A program made the translations under genes and the position numbers. A stretch of DNA of 64,000 nucleotides from Myxococcales bacterium (lineage in GTDB: Bacteria > Myxococcota_A > UBA9160 > UBA4427), in NCBI GenBank assembly GCA_014240165.1, contig JAAZXM010000008.1:31513-95512 (forward strand), written 5' to 3'. Within the stretch, counting starts at the first letter, position 1, and the number at the start of each line of letters is the position of its first letter. Shown in pieces: positions 1 through 8,780 of the stretch. The notes below the pieces were generated by a model, which was not told where the DNA came from, ran no database searches, and worked only from the letters and a program-made list of their open reading frames with translations.

Positions 1-220
1 GCAGGTCGGTGTTGGCCGTGAACTCACCGCTGCCGTGGCTGGTCACCACCGAGCCCAGGGCGGTGGAGGTTCCGTTGGCGCCTGCGGGCCCGGCTGCGCC
101 ACTGAAGAGAAAGAGCAGGAGCGTCGCCTGGGCGGTCAGTCGCTGGCGGACACTTCGGCTCGCCGTGACGGGTGAGCGCCGGTACGCGTTTCGCCTGGAG
201 GTGGAGGACGCGCCTCGCAT
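1..220 (-). CDS. N-terminus of a secreted exoprotein, probable TpsA partner (partial)
   Basis: This is the first 73 codons of a gene that runs off the left edge. It starts at ATG (218-220) behind GAGGAG with good spacing. The product has a long basic N-region, a hydrophobic core (LLLFLF) and a probable signal-peptidase site after AGA at about residue 49, so it is Sec-exported with an extended signal peptide. The mature part begins NGTSTALGSVVTS and resembles the opening of haemagglutination-type TPS domains, which often start with a (D/A)xxLGTxVT-like strand. It begins 41 bp after the stop of the TpsB-type pore gene on the same strand, the usual arrangement of a two-partner secretion pair. 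The role as TpsA is inferred from context and the signal peptide; only about 25 mature residues are visible, so another type of exported protein is possible. Confidence 0.6.
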   Translation of the reverse strand, partial: MRGASSTSRRNAYRRSPVTASRSVRQRLTAQATLLLFLFSGAAGPAGANGTSTALGSVVTSHGSGEFTANTDL

Positions 221-261
221 TCGACTCCTCTTCCCCGCGCCGGGATTCCCTCGCCGTTGCA

Positions 262-2445
262 TCACCATACCCCGCTGATCAGGAAGTAGAATTTTCCGCT
301 CGAATCCGTTTGGCTCTCGCTCTTGGCGTTCAGGCAACCCAGGTCGGGTCCGCCCGACGGTGTCGTGGGGCTGCAGTCGACCTCCTGGTGAATGCCCCGG
401 GCCCAGTCCACGCGCGCCGTGAAGTTGCCTTTATAGACGAATTCGATCCCCGCCCCGGCGCCCACCAGGAATTGGTTGAGTTCGGTGCCCGACGCCAGTT
501 GGGGGTTGTTGCGGATGCTCTGGGCCGCGTCCACGAAGCCGCGAAAGATCAGGTCCCAATCCGGGCGGCCATAGACCTGCTGGGGGACCAACCTGAAATC
601 GCCGACCCAGGGCAATTTCAAGGGTGTCTGGGAAATGGGCAGGGAGCGGGGCAAGTGGAAGCGGTACTCTGCCGTGCCCATGTAGACGCTATCCCCCACG
701 GCGACGCCCTGGGGAAAGCCGCGCACGCTATAGAGGCCACCGATGACCTGGGAACTCTGGGGGATCAGCCGATAGTCGAAGGCGTATTGGCCGCGGCCGC
801 CGATGGAGATCTCGTGGCTGAGGGTGGAACTGCGCGGCGTTTCCGGATCTCGCCACCAGCGACCGAAGAGCAGGGGCTCAAGGTAGTAGCTGGCTCCGCC
901 CTCGAATTGGATCACCCACCATTCGGAATCCGTGGCCGCACGTCCCAACCCGCCGCCGAATTCATCGAGGTACTCCGACGGGTTGCCCAAGGCCGTGGAG
1001 TACTCGCCGGCGACTCGTCCATAGAACGTCGAATACGCGTTGTTGCGATCGAAGGCCAGGCCCAGATCCACCAGGGCGAGGGTGACGTCGGAGAGATTGC
1101 CCGCGCTCCTGTTGTCGAGTTCCACCCCGCGGAAGCGGGTGCTGGCGGTCAGGTCCAGGAAGAAGTTGCGGTATTGGAACGCGTTATAACGGAGCCCGCC
1201 GCCCACATGCCAATCGCTGCTGAGCAGGGAATCCACCGCGTCGAAGCCGCCGGGGAGTTCCCCGACGATGTCGGATTCGATGCGGGTCCAGCCCCCGGTG
1301 ACATGCCAGCGCAGCCGGGACACACCCCACCAGGGGACTCGGTCGCGATTCAGCCAGCGCAGCAGCGCGGGCTCCCGGGGCTCGGGGTTCATCCAACTCG
1401 CGCGTCGGGGTCCGAACCAGGGTGCTTCGTAATGGGCCTGGATGCTGTGCACATCCTCGAGGCCCGAGTTCAAGTAGTTGATGGAGAGGATGTCGTCGCG
1501 GTCGGTCAGTTGGCGGTTCACGTAGCCGAGCCGGGTCTGCCAGAGACTCGTGCGCTCGGTGCCGGTATTGGACGCCTGGGCATAGACATTCCACGGACGT
1601 TCCTCGTAGACGCGGTAGTCCAGGGTGATGCCCTGGTCGTCGCCCGAGGCCGCAAGGGCAGCCTCGACCTGTCTTCCGGGGTGCCGGTTCAACTCGAAGA
1701 GGTAATCCTCGAGTCGCCGCGGATCCACGCGGTCGGTCGTCCCCTCTTGCCCTTCCAGTGTCGGGCTCAGAGGTGATCCCTTGCGAATGGCTCGGTGGGC
1801 GGGGTTGTTGATTTTCCAATCCGAGCCACGGCGGTCGCCCACCGCCACGGTACGCACGTTTTGGATCCGACCGACCCAGACTTCCAGGCGCAGGGTGTGG
1901 TTTCCCTCGTTGCGCAGATCGCGTTCTTCGCGAAGGGCGATGTCCTCGGGGTTCGGGCCGACGTAGACCCCGAGGAGTCCGCGGTCGTGGAGCTTGCCCA
2001 GAACCGCGCGCGCAATGGCACCCAGCGCGCTGGCATGGAAAGCAGCCGGGGCCGCTTCGGACCCGATGGCGACGGGCCAGGGCTTTTCCCCAGGGCGCGG
2101 GGCGGCGTAACCCGTGGGCGTCTGGCGCAGGGGCACGTTGATGGGCAGCAGGTCTTCGAGGGAAGGCAGGTCCTGCCACGGATCCCGGTATTCGACCACG
2201 AAGGTATCGACGAGAAATGAGGGCCCCTCGATTTCGTCCGGGAGGGGCGGGCCCTGGGCCAGGGCGCCGGGGGCGACGATGGCCGCCAACAGCAATCCCA
2301 AGGCGAACCGGAGCCGAAGCCGGCGGCGGTCCGGGGCAGAAGTGCAGGGGAGCGATGCTTTCGGGGAAGTCGGACTCACTCGCGGCCGTGGGCCGGGTCT
2401 CCCCCGAGAAGGGGAGCGCCGTGCCAGGAACCTTTCGGATGGCAA
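262..2445 (-). CDS. Two-partner secretion outer-membrane transporter (TpsB / ShlB-FhaC family)
   Basis: The 727-residue product is an Omp85-superfamily outer-membrane pore that would export a TpsA exoprotein. Its signal peptide ends at GALAQG (about residue 65) after a long basic leader. Periplasmic POTRA-like segments span roughly residues 70-280, followed by a ShlB-type 16-strand barrel. The VRGF motif of loop L6 lies near residue 572, and the protein ends in the aromatic Trp expected for BAM-dependent insertion. The longest frame starts at TTG 2445; a GTG at residue 23 is an alternative, and neither has a clear Shine-Dalgarno sequence. The exported-protein gene follows 41 bp downstream. 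The family call is firm; the cargo is not known. Confidence 0.82.
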   Translation of the reverse strand: MPSERFLARRSPSRGRPGPRPRVSPTSPKASLPCTSAPDRRRLRLRFALGLLLAAIVAPGALAQGPPLPDEIEGPSFLVDTFVVEYRDPWQDLPSLEDLLPINVPLRQTPTGYAAPRPGEKPWPVAIGSEAAPAAFHASALGAIARAVLGKLHDRGLLGVYVGPNPEDIALREERDLRNEGNHTLRLEVWVGRIQNVRTVAVGDRRGSDWKINNPAHRAIRKGSPLSPTLEGQEGTTDRVDPRRLEDYLFELNRHPGRQVEAALAASGDDQGITLDYRVYEERPWNVYAQASNTGTERTSLWQTRLGYVNRQLTDRDDILSINYLNSGLEDVHSIQAHYEAPWFGPRRASWMNPEPREPALLRWLNRDRVPWWGVSRLRWHVTGGWTRIESDIVGELPGGFDAVDSLLSSDWHVGGGLRYNAFQYRNFFLDLTASTRFRGVELDNRSAGNLSDVTLALVDLGLAFDRNNAYSTFYGRVAGEYSTALGNPSEYLDEFGGGLGRAATDSEWWVIQFEGGASYYLEPLLFGRWWRDPETPRSSTLSHEISIGGRGQYAFDYRLIPQSSQVIGGLYSVRGFPQGVAVGDSVYMGTAEYRFHLPRSLPISQTPLKLPWVGDFRLVPQQVYGRPDWDLIFRGFVDAAQSIRNNPQLASGTELNQFLVGAGAGIEFVYKGNFTARVDWARGIHQEVDCSPTTPSGGPDLGCLNAKSESQTDSSGKFYFLISGVW

Positions 2446-2472
2446 GAAACCTATGGGAAGAAAGCCCGCCCC

Positions 2473-2492
2473 CGCGTTTCGCTCGAAACGCG
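2473..2492. promoter_or_regulatory. Perfect 9+9 bp inverted repeat upstream of the secretion gene
   Basis: Two 9-base arms (CGCGTTTCG and CGAAACGCG) are separated by 2 bases, ending 28 bp before the TTG start of the TpsB-type gene. The 309-bp gap 2446-2754 holds no convincing gene. The symmetry suggests an operator or a hairpin in the leader. No U-run follows on the minus strand, so it is a poor intrinsic terminator for the WYL regulator gene upstream. Binding of that regulator here is a guess. Confidence 0.45.
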
Positions 2493-2754
2493 TTCCGTCC
2501 CGTGGGCCGGCGGCGATCGATGCTCTCGCCCGGCGCAGGGCTCTCGGCGGAGCGAGGCCGACGATAGCTTGGCTGGGCAGGTTGCTCCCCCTGTATGGCC
2601 ACCTTTTTCTGGGGCATTCGTTGGGGGCGCGCCGATTCTCGCCGAGCCGGTTTGTCTGGGGGGCGCGGGTTGGACGCCACGGGGTCGAATCGGTTCCCTC
2701 CAGGGGCGCCTTTTCGAACGGGCGTTTGCGCAGGCCTGGCGCGGCCGCGCTTCC

Positions 2755-3780
2755 TCAGGCCCTCGACTTCGCGGGAGCCTGGGTTTTCCGGGTCTTCGGC
2801 TCGGCCCGGGTGCGGTAGAGCGCCGAGGCTTCTGCCAGGGTTTCCCGGACCAGGCTGCGTAGGGATTCGGGCTCGAGCACTTCGGCGCCCGCCCCGAAGG
2901 AGAGCACCCAATCCGTGAGTTCCTGGCTCCCCCCGGCTTCCAGGGTGAGTTCCACGCTCCCGTCCTCCTGCTCCAGGACCTGCTGGCTCGCGTGCCAGGT
3001 GTGTTCCCGGACCTGGGTCGCCCTTTGCGGGGAGAAGCGGACGCGGATCCGGGACGCGGGTTCACTGGCGACCCCGAAATTCGAGGCCGTGAGCGCGTCG
3101 AAATCGAAATCGGCGGGGATTTCGAATCGCTCGCCCGTCGCTTCCAGGGCCAGGATGCGGTCAACCGCGAAGGTGCGAATGGCCTCGCGTCGGTGGTCGA
3201 AACCGATCACGTAAAGACCCCCCTTCTGGTACCAGACGTGATAGGGGGCCAGTTCTCGGGAGGACTCCTCGCCGGTGCGGCCCGTGCGGTAGCGCATGGC
3301 CAGCACCCGTCGTCCCAGGACGGCTTCATTCAGGGCCTGGATCGTGGCGCGGGACTCGGCGTAGCGCTTGTGCGGGCCGGGCAAGACCCGGAACGCCCCA
3401 GCGATGGTATCCAGGAAGCCGATCAACTCCGACGATAGAGCGGAGCGAATCTTTCCCAGGGCCGAGCGGATCGAATCGTGAAAGACCGTGCCTTCGAGCG
3501 GGCGGAGCAGGTCCTGGCCGAAGGCGAGGGCGAGGATCTCGTCGGTGGTAAAGGGAACGTCCCCCAGGCGAAAACTGTCGAGAAAGCGGTAGTAGACCTT
3601 GCCATCCCGCTTCTCGCTCACCACCGGGAAGCCCGCGTACATCAGGGCGTCGAGATCGCGATAGACCGTCCGCCGAACGCAGCCGAGATCCTCGGCGAGG
3701 TCCGCGAGTCCTACGCCCCCGCGGCTACGGCCGAGGCGTTGGACGAGCAACCACTGCCTGGCCAGTTGATCTCCCCGCAT
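2755..3780 (-). CDS. WYL-domain transcriptional regulator
   Basis: This 341-residue protein has an N-terminal winged helix-turn-helix of the DeoR/HTH_11 type (residues about 10-60, with RRTVYRDLDAL as recognition helix). A central WYL domain (about 145-215) contains APYHVWYQKGGLYVIG, followed by a WCX-like C-terminal domain and a basic tail. Such proteins are one-component DNA-binding regulators whose WYL domain senses a ligand, often nucleic acid or a nucleotide. The ATG is 9 bp downstream of the patatin gene stop, so it is co-transcribed with efp and the patatin gene. The targets cannot be read from the sequence. Confidence 0.88.
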   Translation of the reverse strand: MRGDQLARQWLLVQRLGRSRGGVGLADLAEDLGCVRRTVYRDLDALMYAGFPVVSEKRDGKVYYRFLDSFRLGDVPFTTDEILALAFGQDLLRPLEGTVFHDSIRSALGKIRSALSSELIGFLDTIAGAFRVLPGPHKRYAESRATIQALNEAVLGRRVLAMRYRTGRTGEESSRELAPYHVWYQKGGLYVIGFDHRREAIRTFAVDRILALEATGERFEIPADFDFDALTASNFGVASEPASRIRVRFSPQRATQVREHTWHASQQVLEQEDGSVELTLEAGGSQELTDWVLSFGAGAEVLEPESLRSLVRETLAEASALYRTRAEPKTRKTQAPAKSRA

Positions 3781-3789
3781 GGGAAGAGC

Positions 3790-5073
3790 TTAGCGGTCGG
3801 GGGCGTCGGGCGGAGTCCTCTCGTCATCGAAGAAGCGCAGAAGTTCGTCTTCCCGCGCCAACGCGTCCGCATAGCCGAGTTCGACCAGGGGCCGGGTGAA
3901 GGCCGTATCGAAGAGGAGGTAGGAGAGGAGGTCGGCTTCCCGGGATTCCTCGTCGCCGGACCGGCTCAGGAACATGTTGAGGAAGGGGTTGAGCGCGAGT
4001 TCGCTGTCGGGATCGGCCAGGAGTTCACCGGCCATCAGACCCACATCCTGGGAGGGACGAATGACCATGTTGTCGATACGCCGTAGGGGGCGCGAGCCCT
4101 GGGCCATGCCCGCTTCGTTGAGCCGTTCGAGGAAGTCGGGACCGAAGGCGATCTCGCCGTGGGTCAGGATGTCGTTCACGAAGCGAAGCCGGGCCACGTC
4201 GGCGTCCACGGGCGAGAGCATCAGCGCGTTGAGGACCTTGCCAAAGAGGAACATGGGGTTGCCGAAACCGGCGGTCCGCTGCTGGGCCAGGGCTTCGCTG
4301 ACGCTGGGCGCGACGCCATGGCTGAGCCCGATGACGAGCACCCGATCGGCTCCCAGGCGAAGGGCCGGGGCAAGGGGCGTATTGAGCCGCAAGCCGCCGT
4401 CGGCGTAATAGCGCGAGCCCACCCGAACCGAGGGAAAGAGGAGCGGGATGGCCGCGGAAGCCAGGGCGTGGACCGGGGCCAGGCGGGCGGCCTGCATGCG
4501 AATCAGATCGTCGGCGCCCGCGCCAAAATGCGAGCGTTCCTTCTCCTCGGTGAAGATCACCGCGCGCCCGGTGGCGAGTTGGGTGGCGGCGATGCAGACG
4601 GCATCTACCCGGCCGGCGTTGAGGTTGCGGCGAATGCCATCCCAGGGGATGGCCTGGAGCACGAGTTGCTCCAGGGGGCCGGTGTCCAGGAGTCCGAAGA
4701 GGCGGTCGGGTCGCCGCCCTTCGCGCAATTGCTGAGCGACCTTGCGCACGCCAAAGAGTTTGCGCGGCATGGAAATCAGGTCTCGACTGGAAAACCGGAA
4801 AATCTCTCCCACGTGGAGGTCTTCCCAGATCTTCACCAATCGCGGGCCCCGGCCAGTCTGCTGGTCTGCCGTGGCGGCAATGAAGGCCGCGTGGATGGCG
4901 CCCACCGAGGTTCCGCATACGATGTCGAAATGCGGGTCGATCCCGTGGCGACGGGGAAGGTCATCGAGGATGAAACGGAGAACGCCGGCCTCATAGGCGC
5001 CGCGCGCACCGCCGCCGGAAAGAATCACAGCGCGCCTGGGTCGCTGAGAGGGAGCGGGGGCCGAGGCGCTCAT
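3790..5073 (-). CDS. Patatin-like phospholipase
   Basis: The 427-residue product is a serine lipid hydrolase of the patatin/RssA group. The oxyanion-hole motif GGGARGAYEAG is near residue 20, the nucleophile elbow GTSVG near residue 55, and the catalytic Asp in YADGG near residue 228, giving the Ser-Asp dyad. There is no signal peptide, so it should act in the cytoplasm or at the inner face of the membrane. An AGGAG sits about 8 bases before the ATG, overlapping the end of efp, so the two are translationally close. The C-terminal third (about 250-427) is less conserved. The substrate is unknown; acyl-glycerophospholipids are typical. Confidence 0.88.
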   Translation of the reverse strand: MSASAPAPSQRPRRAVILSGGGARGAYEAGVLRFILDDLPRRHGIDPHFDIVCGTSVGAIHAAFIAATADQQTGRGPRLVKIWEDLHVGEIFRFSSRDLISMPRKLFGVRKVAQQLREGRRPDRLFGLLDTGPLEQLVLQAIPWDGIRRNLNAGRVDAVCIAATQLATGRAVIFTEEKERSHFGAGADDLIRMQAARLAPVHALASAAIPLLFPSVRVGSRYYADGGLRLNTPLAPALRLGADRVLVIGLSHGVAPSVSEALAQQRTAGFGNPMFLFGKVLNALMLSPVDADVARLRFVNDILTHGEIAFGPDFLERLNEAGMAQGSRPLRRIDNMVIRPSQDVGLMAGELLADPDSELALNPFLNMFLSRSGDEESREADLLSYLLFDTAFTRPLVELGYADALAREDELLRFFDDERTPPDAPDR

Positions 5074-5083
5074 TCAGGCGCTC

Positions 5084-5653
5084 CTACTTGCTCACCCGCT
5101 CCGAGTACTCGCCGTTGCGCGTATCGACGCGGATCACGTCTCCCTCTTCGATGAAGAGGGGCACGTTGAGCGTCGCCCCGGATTCGATCGTGGCGGGCTT
5201 GTTTGCGCCGGAACTCGTATCGCCCTTCACGCCGGGGTCGGATTTGGTCACACGCGCTTCGATGTAGTTCGGGAGCTGGATGTTGACGGGGTTGCCCTTC
5301 CAAAAGAGCACTTCCACTTCCATGTTCTCGAGCAGAAAGTCGACGGCTTTGCCGAGGACGTCATCCCCGATGGGGATCTGGTCATAGCTTTGGCTGTCCA
5401 TGAAGATACGGCCGTTCGTGTCCTGGTAGAGGTATTGCATGGACTTTTCCGAGATATCGGCTTCGTCGATCTTCTCGCCCGAGCGAAAGGTGCGATCCAC
5501 CGTCCGGCCGTTCAGCAGGTTCTTGAGCTTGGTGCGGACGAAGGCCCCTCCCTTTCCCGGCTTCACGTGCTGGAAATACGTGATGGTGAAGGGCTGGTTG
5601 TCGATCTCGAGCTTGACGCCATTACGGAACTGAGCGGTATCGATGGTTGACAT
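5084..5653 (-). CDS. efp: Elongation factor P
   Basis: The protein has 189 residues, the normal length. EF-P binds between the P and E sites of the ribosome and rescues stalling at polyproline stretches. The three-domain fold is intact: KOW-like domain (1-65), OB domain (about 70-125) and C-terminal OB domain (130-189). The modification loop reads HVKPGKGGA with lysine at position 34, the residue that is beta-lysylated by EpmA or modified otherwise. EpmA, EpmB and EpmC are not visible in the window. It heads an operon with the patatin and WYL genes. Confidence 0.97.
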   Translation of the reverse strand: MSTIDTAQFRNGVKLEIDNQPFTITYFQHVKPGKGGAFVRTKLKNLLNGRTVDRTFRSGEKIDEADISEKSMQYLYQDTNGRIFMDSQSYDQIPIGDDVLGKAVDFLLENMEVEVLFWKGNPVNIQLPNYIEARVTKSDPGVKGDTSSGANKPATIESGATLNVPLFIEEGDVIRVDTRNGEYSERVSK

Positions 5654-5791
5654 GTCTCTTCCTGGTTTTCCGGGCCTTGGTCGTCACAGGCGTCCGAGGA
5701 AGCGATTGCTCCCGGTCCTTGAGTCGGCTTCTGGGGGCCGGAGCTTGAAGATTCCGGGGAAAAAGACCCCATCCGGCTGCGTGAATGGAAT

Positions 5792-5823
5792 CGGGGCCCC
5801 CACTGCAGGCAGCGGAGGCCCCG
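5792..5823 (-). terminator. Possible transcription terminator after etfA
   Basis: The 7-bp arms CGGGGCC and GGCCCCG enclose an 18-base loop, 26 bp beyond the etfA stop in the direction of transcription. There is no U-run after the stem on the minus strand, so it is not a textbook intrinsic terminator; it may be an RNA-stabilising hairpin. The rest of 5654-5848 shows nothing else. Confidence 0.3.
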
Positions 5824-5848
5824 TTTGAGCCTGGTGCAGGGTAGGCGA

Positions 5849-6820
5849 TCAGCCCTTGGCGGCGCCGACAGCTTCCGTCAGCGCGGGGACGATGTCGAAT
5901 AGATCGGCGACCACACCGATATCCGCGACCTCAAAGATGGGGGCGTCGGGGTCCTTGTTGATGGCGATCACGTAGTTGCTGCCCTTCATGCCGACAAGAT
6001 GCTGGATCGCGCCCGAAATCCCACACGCCACGTAGAGCTTGGGCGTGACGATCTGGCCCGAGGAGCCCACCTGGTAGGGGTGGTCGAGCCAGCCCGCGTC
6101 CACCACCGGGCGGGAGGCGCCCATGGCCCCGCCCAGAGCGTCGGCCAGGGGCTGGATCACTTCGCCGAATTTCTCCGGCGCGCCTACGCCCCGGCCGCCG
6201 GAAACGATGATGTCGGCCTTGCTGAGGTCGACTCCGGTGGATTCGGCCTGCTTCGTCTCGACGTATTGAGCACGAAGTCCGTCCAGGGCCACCTCCAGGG
6301 GCTTGGTGCCGCCGTCGGCTGAGCCCTCGAAGGCATCGTTGGCTCCCGGCTGAACCGTGGCCACCAGGGGCCCGGCGACGCCGAGTTCCGCGTCGAGTTT
6401 GCCGTTGAAGATTCGCCGGAAGAGGGTGAGGCCCGAATCATTTCCCTCGATATTGAAACAATCACTCACGAAGGCCGCATCCAGCCCGGCTGCCACTCGG
6501 GGAGCCACATCCCAGCCAATGGGGGAGTTCGAGAGCAGGACCACGTCGGCCTCGGCTGCCGAGACAGCCGCCCGGATGGCCTTGTTGAAGCCCTCGACGT
6601 TGTAATTGGCCAGGGCCGGATCGTCGACCACGAGGGTCTCGCCCGCACCCGCAGCGGCGAATTTCTCTGCTGCGTCCGCCACTCCGCTGCCCAGGACCAG
6701 GCCGCGGGTTCCGCGCCCGGTGGCCTCGGCCAGCCTGCGGGCCAGGGTCACTACTTCGTAACTCGAATCGCGAATGGCGCCGTTCGCGGCCAGTTCTGCG
6801 ACGATGAGAATATTGCCCAT
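5849..6820 (-). CDS. etfA: Electron transfer flavoprotein subunit alpha
   Basis: The 323-residue FAD-binding subunit of ETF carries electrons from acyl-CoA dehydrogenases to ETF:quinone oxidoreductase. The C-terminal FAD domain is intact, with SGGRGVG near residue 207, VGSSGQIVTPKLYVACGISG near 252-271 and the adenine-contacting INKDPDAPIF near residue 289. The N-terminal domain I (1-190) is of normal length. It lies 106 bp after etfB on the same strand. The acyl-CoA dehydrogenase at 35.8 kb is a likely electron donor; no ETF-QO gene is seen here. Confidence 0.96.
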   Translation of the reverse strand: MGNILIVAELAANGAIRDSSYEVVTLARRLAEATGRGTRGLVLGSGVADAAEKFAAAGAGETLVVDDPALANYNVEGFNKAIRAAVSAAEADVVLLSNSPIGWDVAPRVAAGLDAAFVSDCFNIEGNDSGLTLFRRIFNGKLDAELGVAGPLVATVQPGANDAFEGSADGGTKPLEVALDGLRAQYVETKQAESTGVDLSKADIIVSGGRGVGAPEKFGEVIQPLADALGGAMGASRPVVDAGWLDHPYQVGSSGQIVTPKLYVACGISGAIQHLVGMKGSNYVIAINKDPDAPIFEVADIGVVADLFDIVPALTEAVGAAKG

Positions 6821-6926
6821 CGATATCTACTCCCGATGATTGATGATTGAGGGCGAAGTCTGCTCGCCCCGGGGATTGGGTTTCATGTCGAATCGCCTCT
6901 GGGCGCTCGGATCCGCCTCGGCTCCT

Positions 6927-7712
6927 TTAGAGAAGGCCGAGCTCTCGGATCTTGCCCACCAGTTGGCCGACCACTTCGTCGGTGCTGCCCTCCAGGATCT
7001 CGGCCGTGTCCGCTTTGGGGGGCACGTAGATCTTGTTCACCGTGACCTTGGCGTTGTCGGCGCCCACCTGATCGGCCACGCCGAGGTCCGCCGCTGTCTT
7101 GCTGTCCACGGGCTTCTTCTTGGCCTGCATGATGCCCTTGAGCGAGGCGTAGCGGACCTGGTTGGCACCGGTCTGCACCGTCACGACACAGGGCTTCGGA
7201 AGATCGACCACTTCCACCGCGCCGCCCTCGAGTTCGCGTTCGACTCGCATGGCGCCGTTATTCGTGGTCGCCAGGGCGCCCGTGGCCGAGGGCATATCGA
7301 TGAGCTCGGCGAGCATCGGCGGGACCGCGGCGAAATTGCCATCCTCGGCCATCAGGCCACAGAAGATGATCTCGGGATTTTCTTCCTTGGCCACTGCGGC
7401 CAGCAGCTTCGCAATGCCCAGGGAATCGGAACCCTCGGCAGCCGCGTCGTTGATATGCACGGCCCGATCGGCCCCCATACCCAGGGCGGTGCGCAGCGCT
7501 TGAGTGGCCCTGTCGGGCCCGACGGTTACGACCACGACCTCGACATCGTCGCCACCGGCATCCTTGATGCGCAGCGCCTCTTCGAGTGCGTAGCTGTCAT
7601 AACTGTTGATTTCGAACTTGATGTTGTCTTCCTGAATCCAGCTGCCGTCGGCGCGGACATCGAGTCGCGCGTCCTGGTGCGGCACCTGCTTCAGGCACAC
7701 CATGACCTTCAT
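6927..7712 (-). CDS. etfB: Electron transfer flavoprotein subunit beta
   Basis: The 261-residue beta subunit of ETF binds AMP structurally and forms the docking surface for dehydrogenases. It opens with the family-typical MKVMVCLKQVPHQDARL and carries VVVVTVGPDRATQALRTALGMGADRAVHI. The ATG at 7712 was chosen because GGAGG lies 9 bases upstream and homology begins there; the frame is open for 35 further codons, but those residues are not family-like. It is the first gene of etfBA. Confidence 0.96.
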   Translation of the reverse strand: MKVMVCLKQVPHQDARLDVRADGSWIQEDNIKFEINSYDSYALEEALRIKDAGGDDVEVVVVTVGPDRATQALRTALGMGADRAVHINDAAAEGSDSLGIAKLLAAVAKEENPEIIFCGLMAEDGNFAAVPPMLAELIDMPSATGALATTNNGAMRVERELEGGAVEVVDLPKPCVVTVQTGANQVRYASLKGIMQAKKKPVDSKTAADLGVADQVGADNAKVTVNKIYVPPKADTAEILEGSTDEVVGQLVGKIRELGLL

Positions 7713-7907
7713 GGGGGTGAGCCTCCGCTTGGATGGTGGATGGGAAAGGCCCCGATGCCTTGGCACCGGGGCCCGAAAAAGGGAGCCAAACCTAACGGAG
7801 CGGGAGACCGATTTCAACGTGGCGCAAAGCGCCCTCTGGGCCCCAATCGGGGTTCAGCCACCGCAGAACGGGCGGGATACGCAGGGGGTCGCCTCCCTGG
7901 AGGCGCT

Positions 7908-8669
7908 TCAGATCTCGTCGAGAATGCCTTCGATCCAGTCGCCCACGGTTCGCGACGCCGCGCGGTAGGTGCCCAGCCGCTCGGCCTCGGATTGCCCGGA
8001 TTGCAGCAGGGAGCCGTCGGCCCCCTCGAAGATGCGCAGGACCGTCGGCGCCCCGACCCGGGCGAGGGATCGCCTCAGGACGTCGAGTTCGCAGAGCGGA
8101 TCGGCGCTGCCCTGAAGGAAGAGCATGGAAGAAGTGATTCGGTAGAGCGCCTGGATCTCGGCGCTCTCGGGTTTTCCCTTCGCGTGCAGGGGAAAGCCCA
8201 GGAAAAAGAGGCCGTCGGCTTGGATGCGTCCGCTTGCCAGGCGTGCGGCCACCTTGGCGCCGAGTCCTACGCCGCCGAGGAAGAGATGACTGGGCGCCGA
8301 GGTCTTGTCGTGGGTGAGCAGGCCCAGGGCGGCTCGGAAGGCCTTTTCCAGGACGACGGGGTCGGGATTCTTGGGCTTTTTCTTGCCCGCCTCGGCGAAA
8401 GGAAAATTGAAGCGGAGCGTGAGGAAGCGTTGCAGCGCGAGCTCTTGATGCAGAGCGCTGACCAGGGGGTCGTTGAGGTCACCCTCGTCGTGGGCGATGA
8501 CCACGGCGATGCGGGCGCCCGTGGGCCACCACTCGGGAAAACCGATGACCGCCGAGAGCGATTCGCAGCCCTCAAGGGGCTCGGGAAGCTCGATTTGGAC
8601 GTCCTTGAATTTGGCTGTTTCTTCCACGCTCCACCGATCCCGGTTTTGGGGGGACGGGACGGGTATCAC
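7908..8669 (-). CDS. TEX30/KANL3-like alpha/beta-hydrolase-fold protein lacking its nucleophile
   Basis: The 253-residue protein matches the dienelactone-hydrolase-like TEX30/KANSL3 alpha/beta-hydrolase group in layout: strand-loop AVVIAHDEGD (about 55-64), LTLRFNFPF (84-91), an elbow, then LQGSADPLC with the acid Asp190. The elbow reads GGVGLGAK, so the position normally held by the nucleophilic Ser (residue 135) is Gly. The segment that usually carries the catalytic His (GADHS) reads GADGS (residues 216-220). Both key residues are therefore replaced and classical hydrolysis is unlikely. The frame is intact over full length, which argues for a retained non-enzymatic or altered role. The start is GTG 8669, without a clear ribosome binding site. 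Confidence 0.72.
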   Translation of the reverse strand: MIPVPSPQNRDRWSVEETAKFKDVQIELPEPLEGCESLSAVIGFPEWWPTGARIAVVIAHDEGDLNDPLVSALHQELALQRFLTLRFNFPFAEAGKKKPKNPDPVVLEKAFRAALGLLTHDKTSAPSHLFLGGVGLGAKVAARLASGRIQADGLFFLGFPLHAKGKPESAEIQALYRITSSMLFLQGSADPLCELDVLRRSLARVGAPTVLRIFEGADGSLLQSGQSEAERLGTYRAASRTVGDWIEGILDEI

Positions 8670-8745
8670 ATGGGGGTTGGGAATGCACGATGAGGTGCGG
8701 ACTCCGGGCCCTTCCGGGCGGGGGACGGGAACGCCTCGAAGGGCG

Positions 8746-8751
8746 TATACT
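8746..8751 (+). promoter_or_regulatory. Possible -10 element (TATACT) for the DUF1232 gene
   Basis: TATACT lies 29 bp before the GTG start. No good -35 hexamer stands 16-18 bp upstream. The same hexamer occurs at 13038-13043, 7 bp before the adenosyltransferase GTG, which hints at a shared weak promoter type. Confidence 0.3.
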
Positions 8752-8780
8752 GCCGCCAGAGGGCCCTACGAGGAGTTTTT

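Noticed and set aside
172..1776. 534-codon open frame on the plus strand opposite the TpsB gene
   Set aside because: It is antisense to a well-supported outer-membrane transporter; long antisense frames are common in GC-rich DNA, and its product has no recognisable motif.
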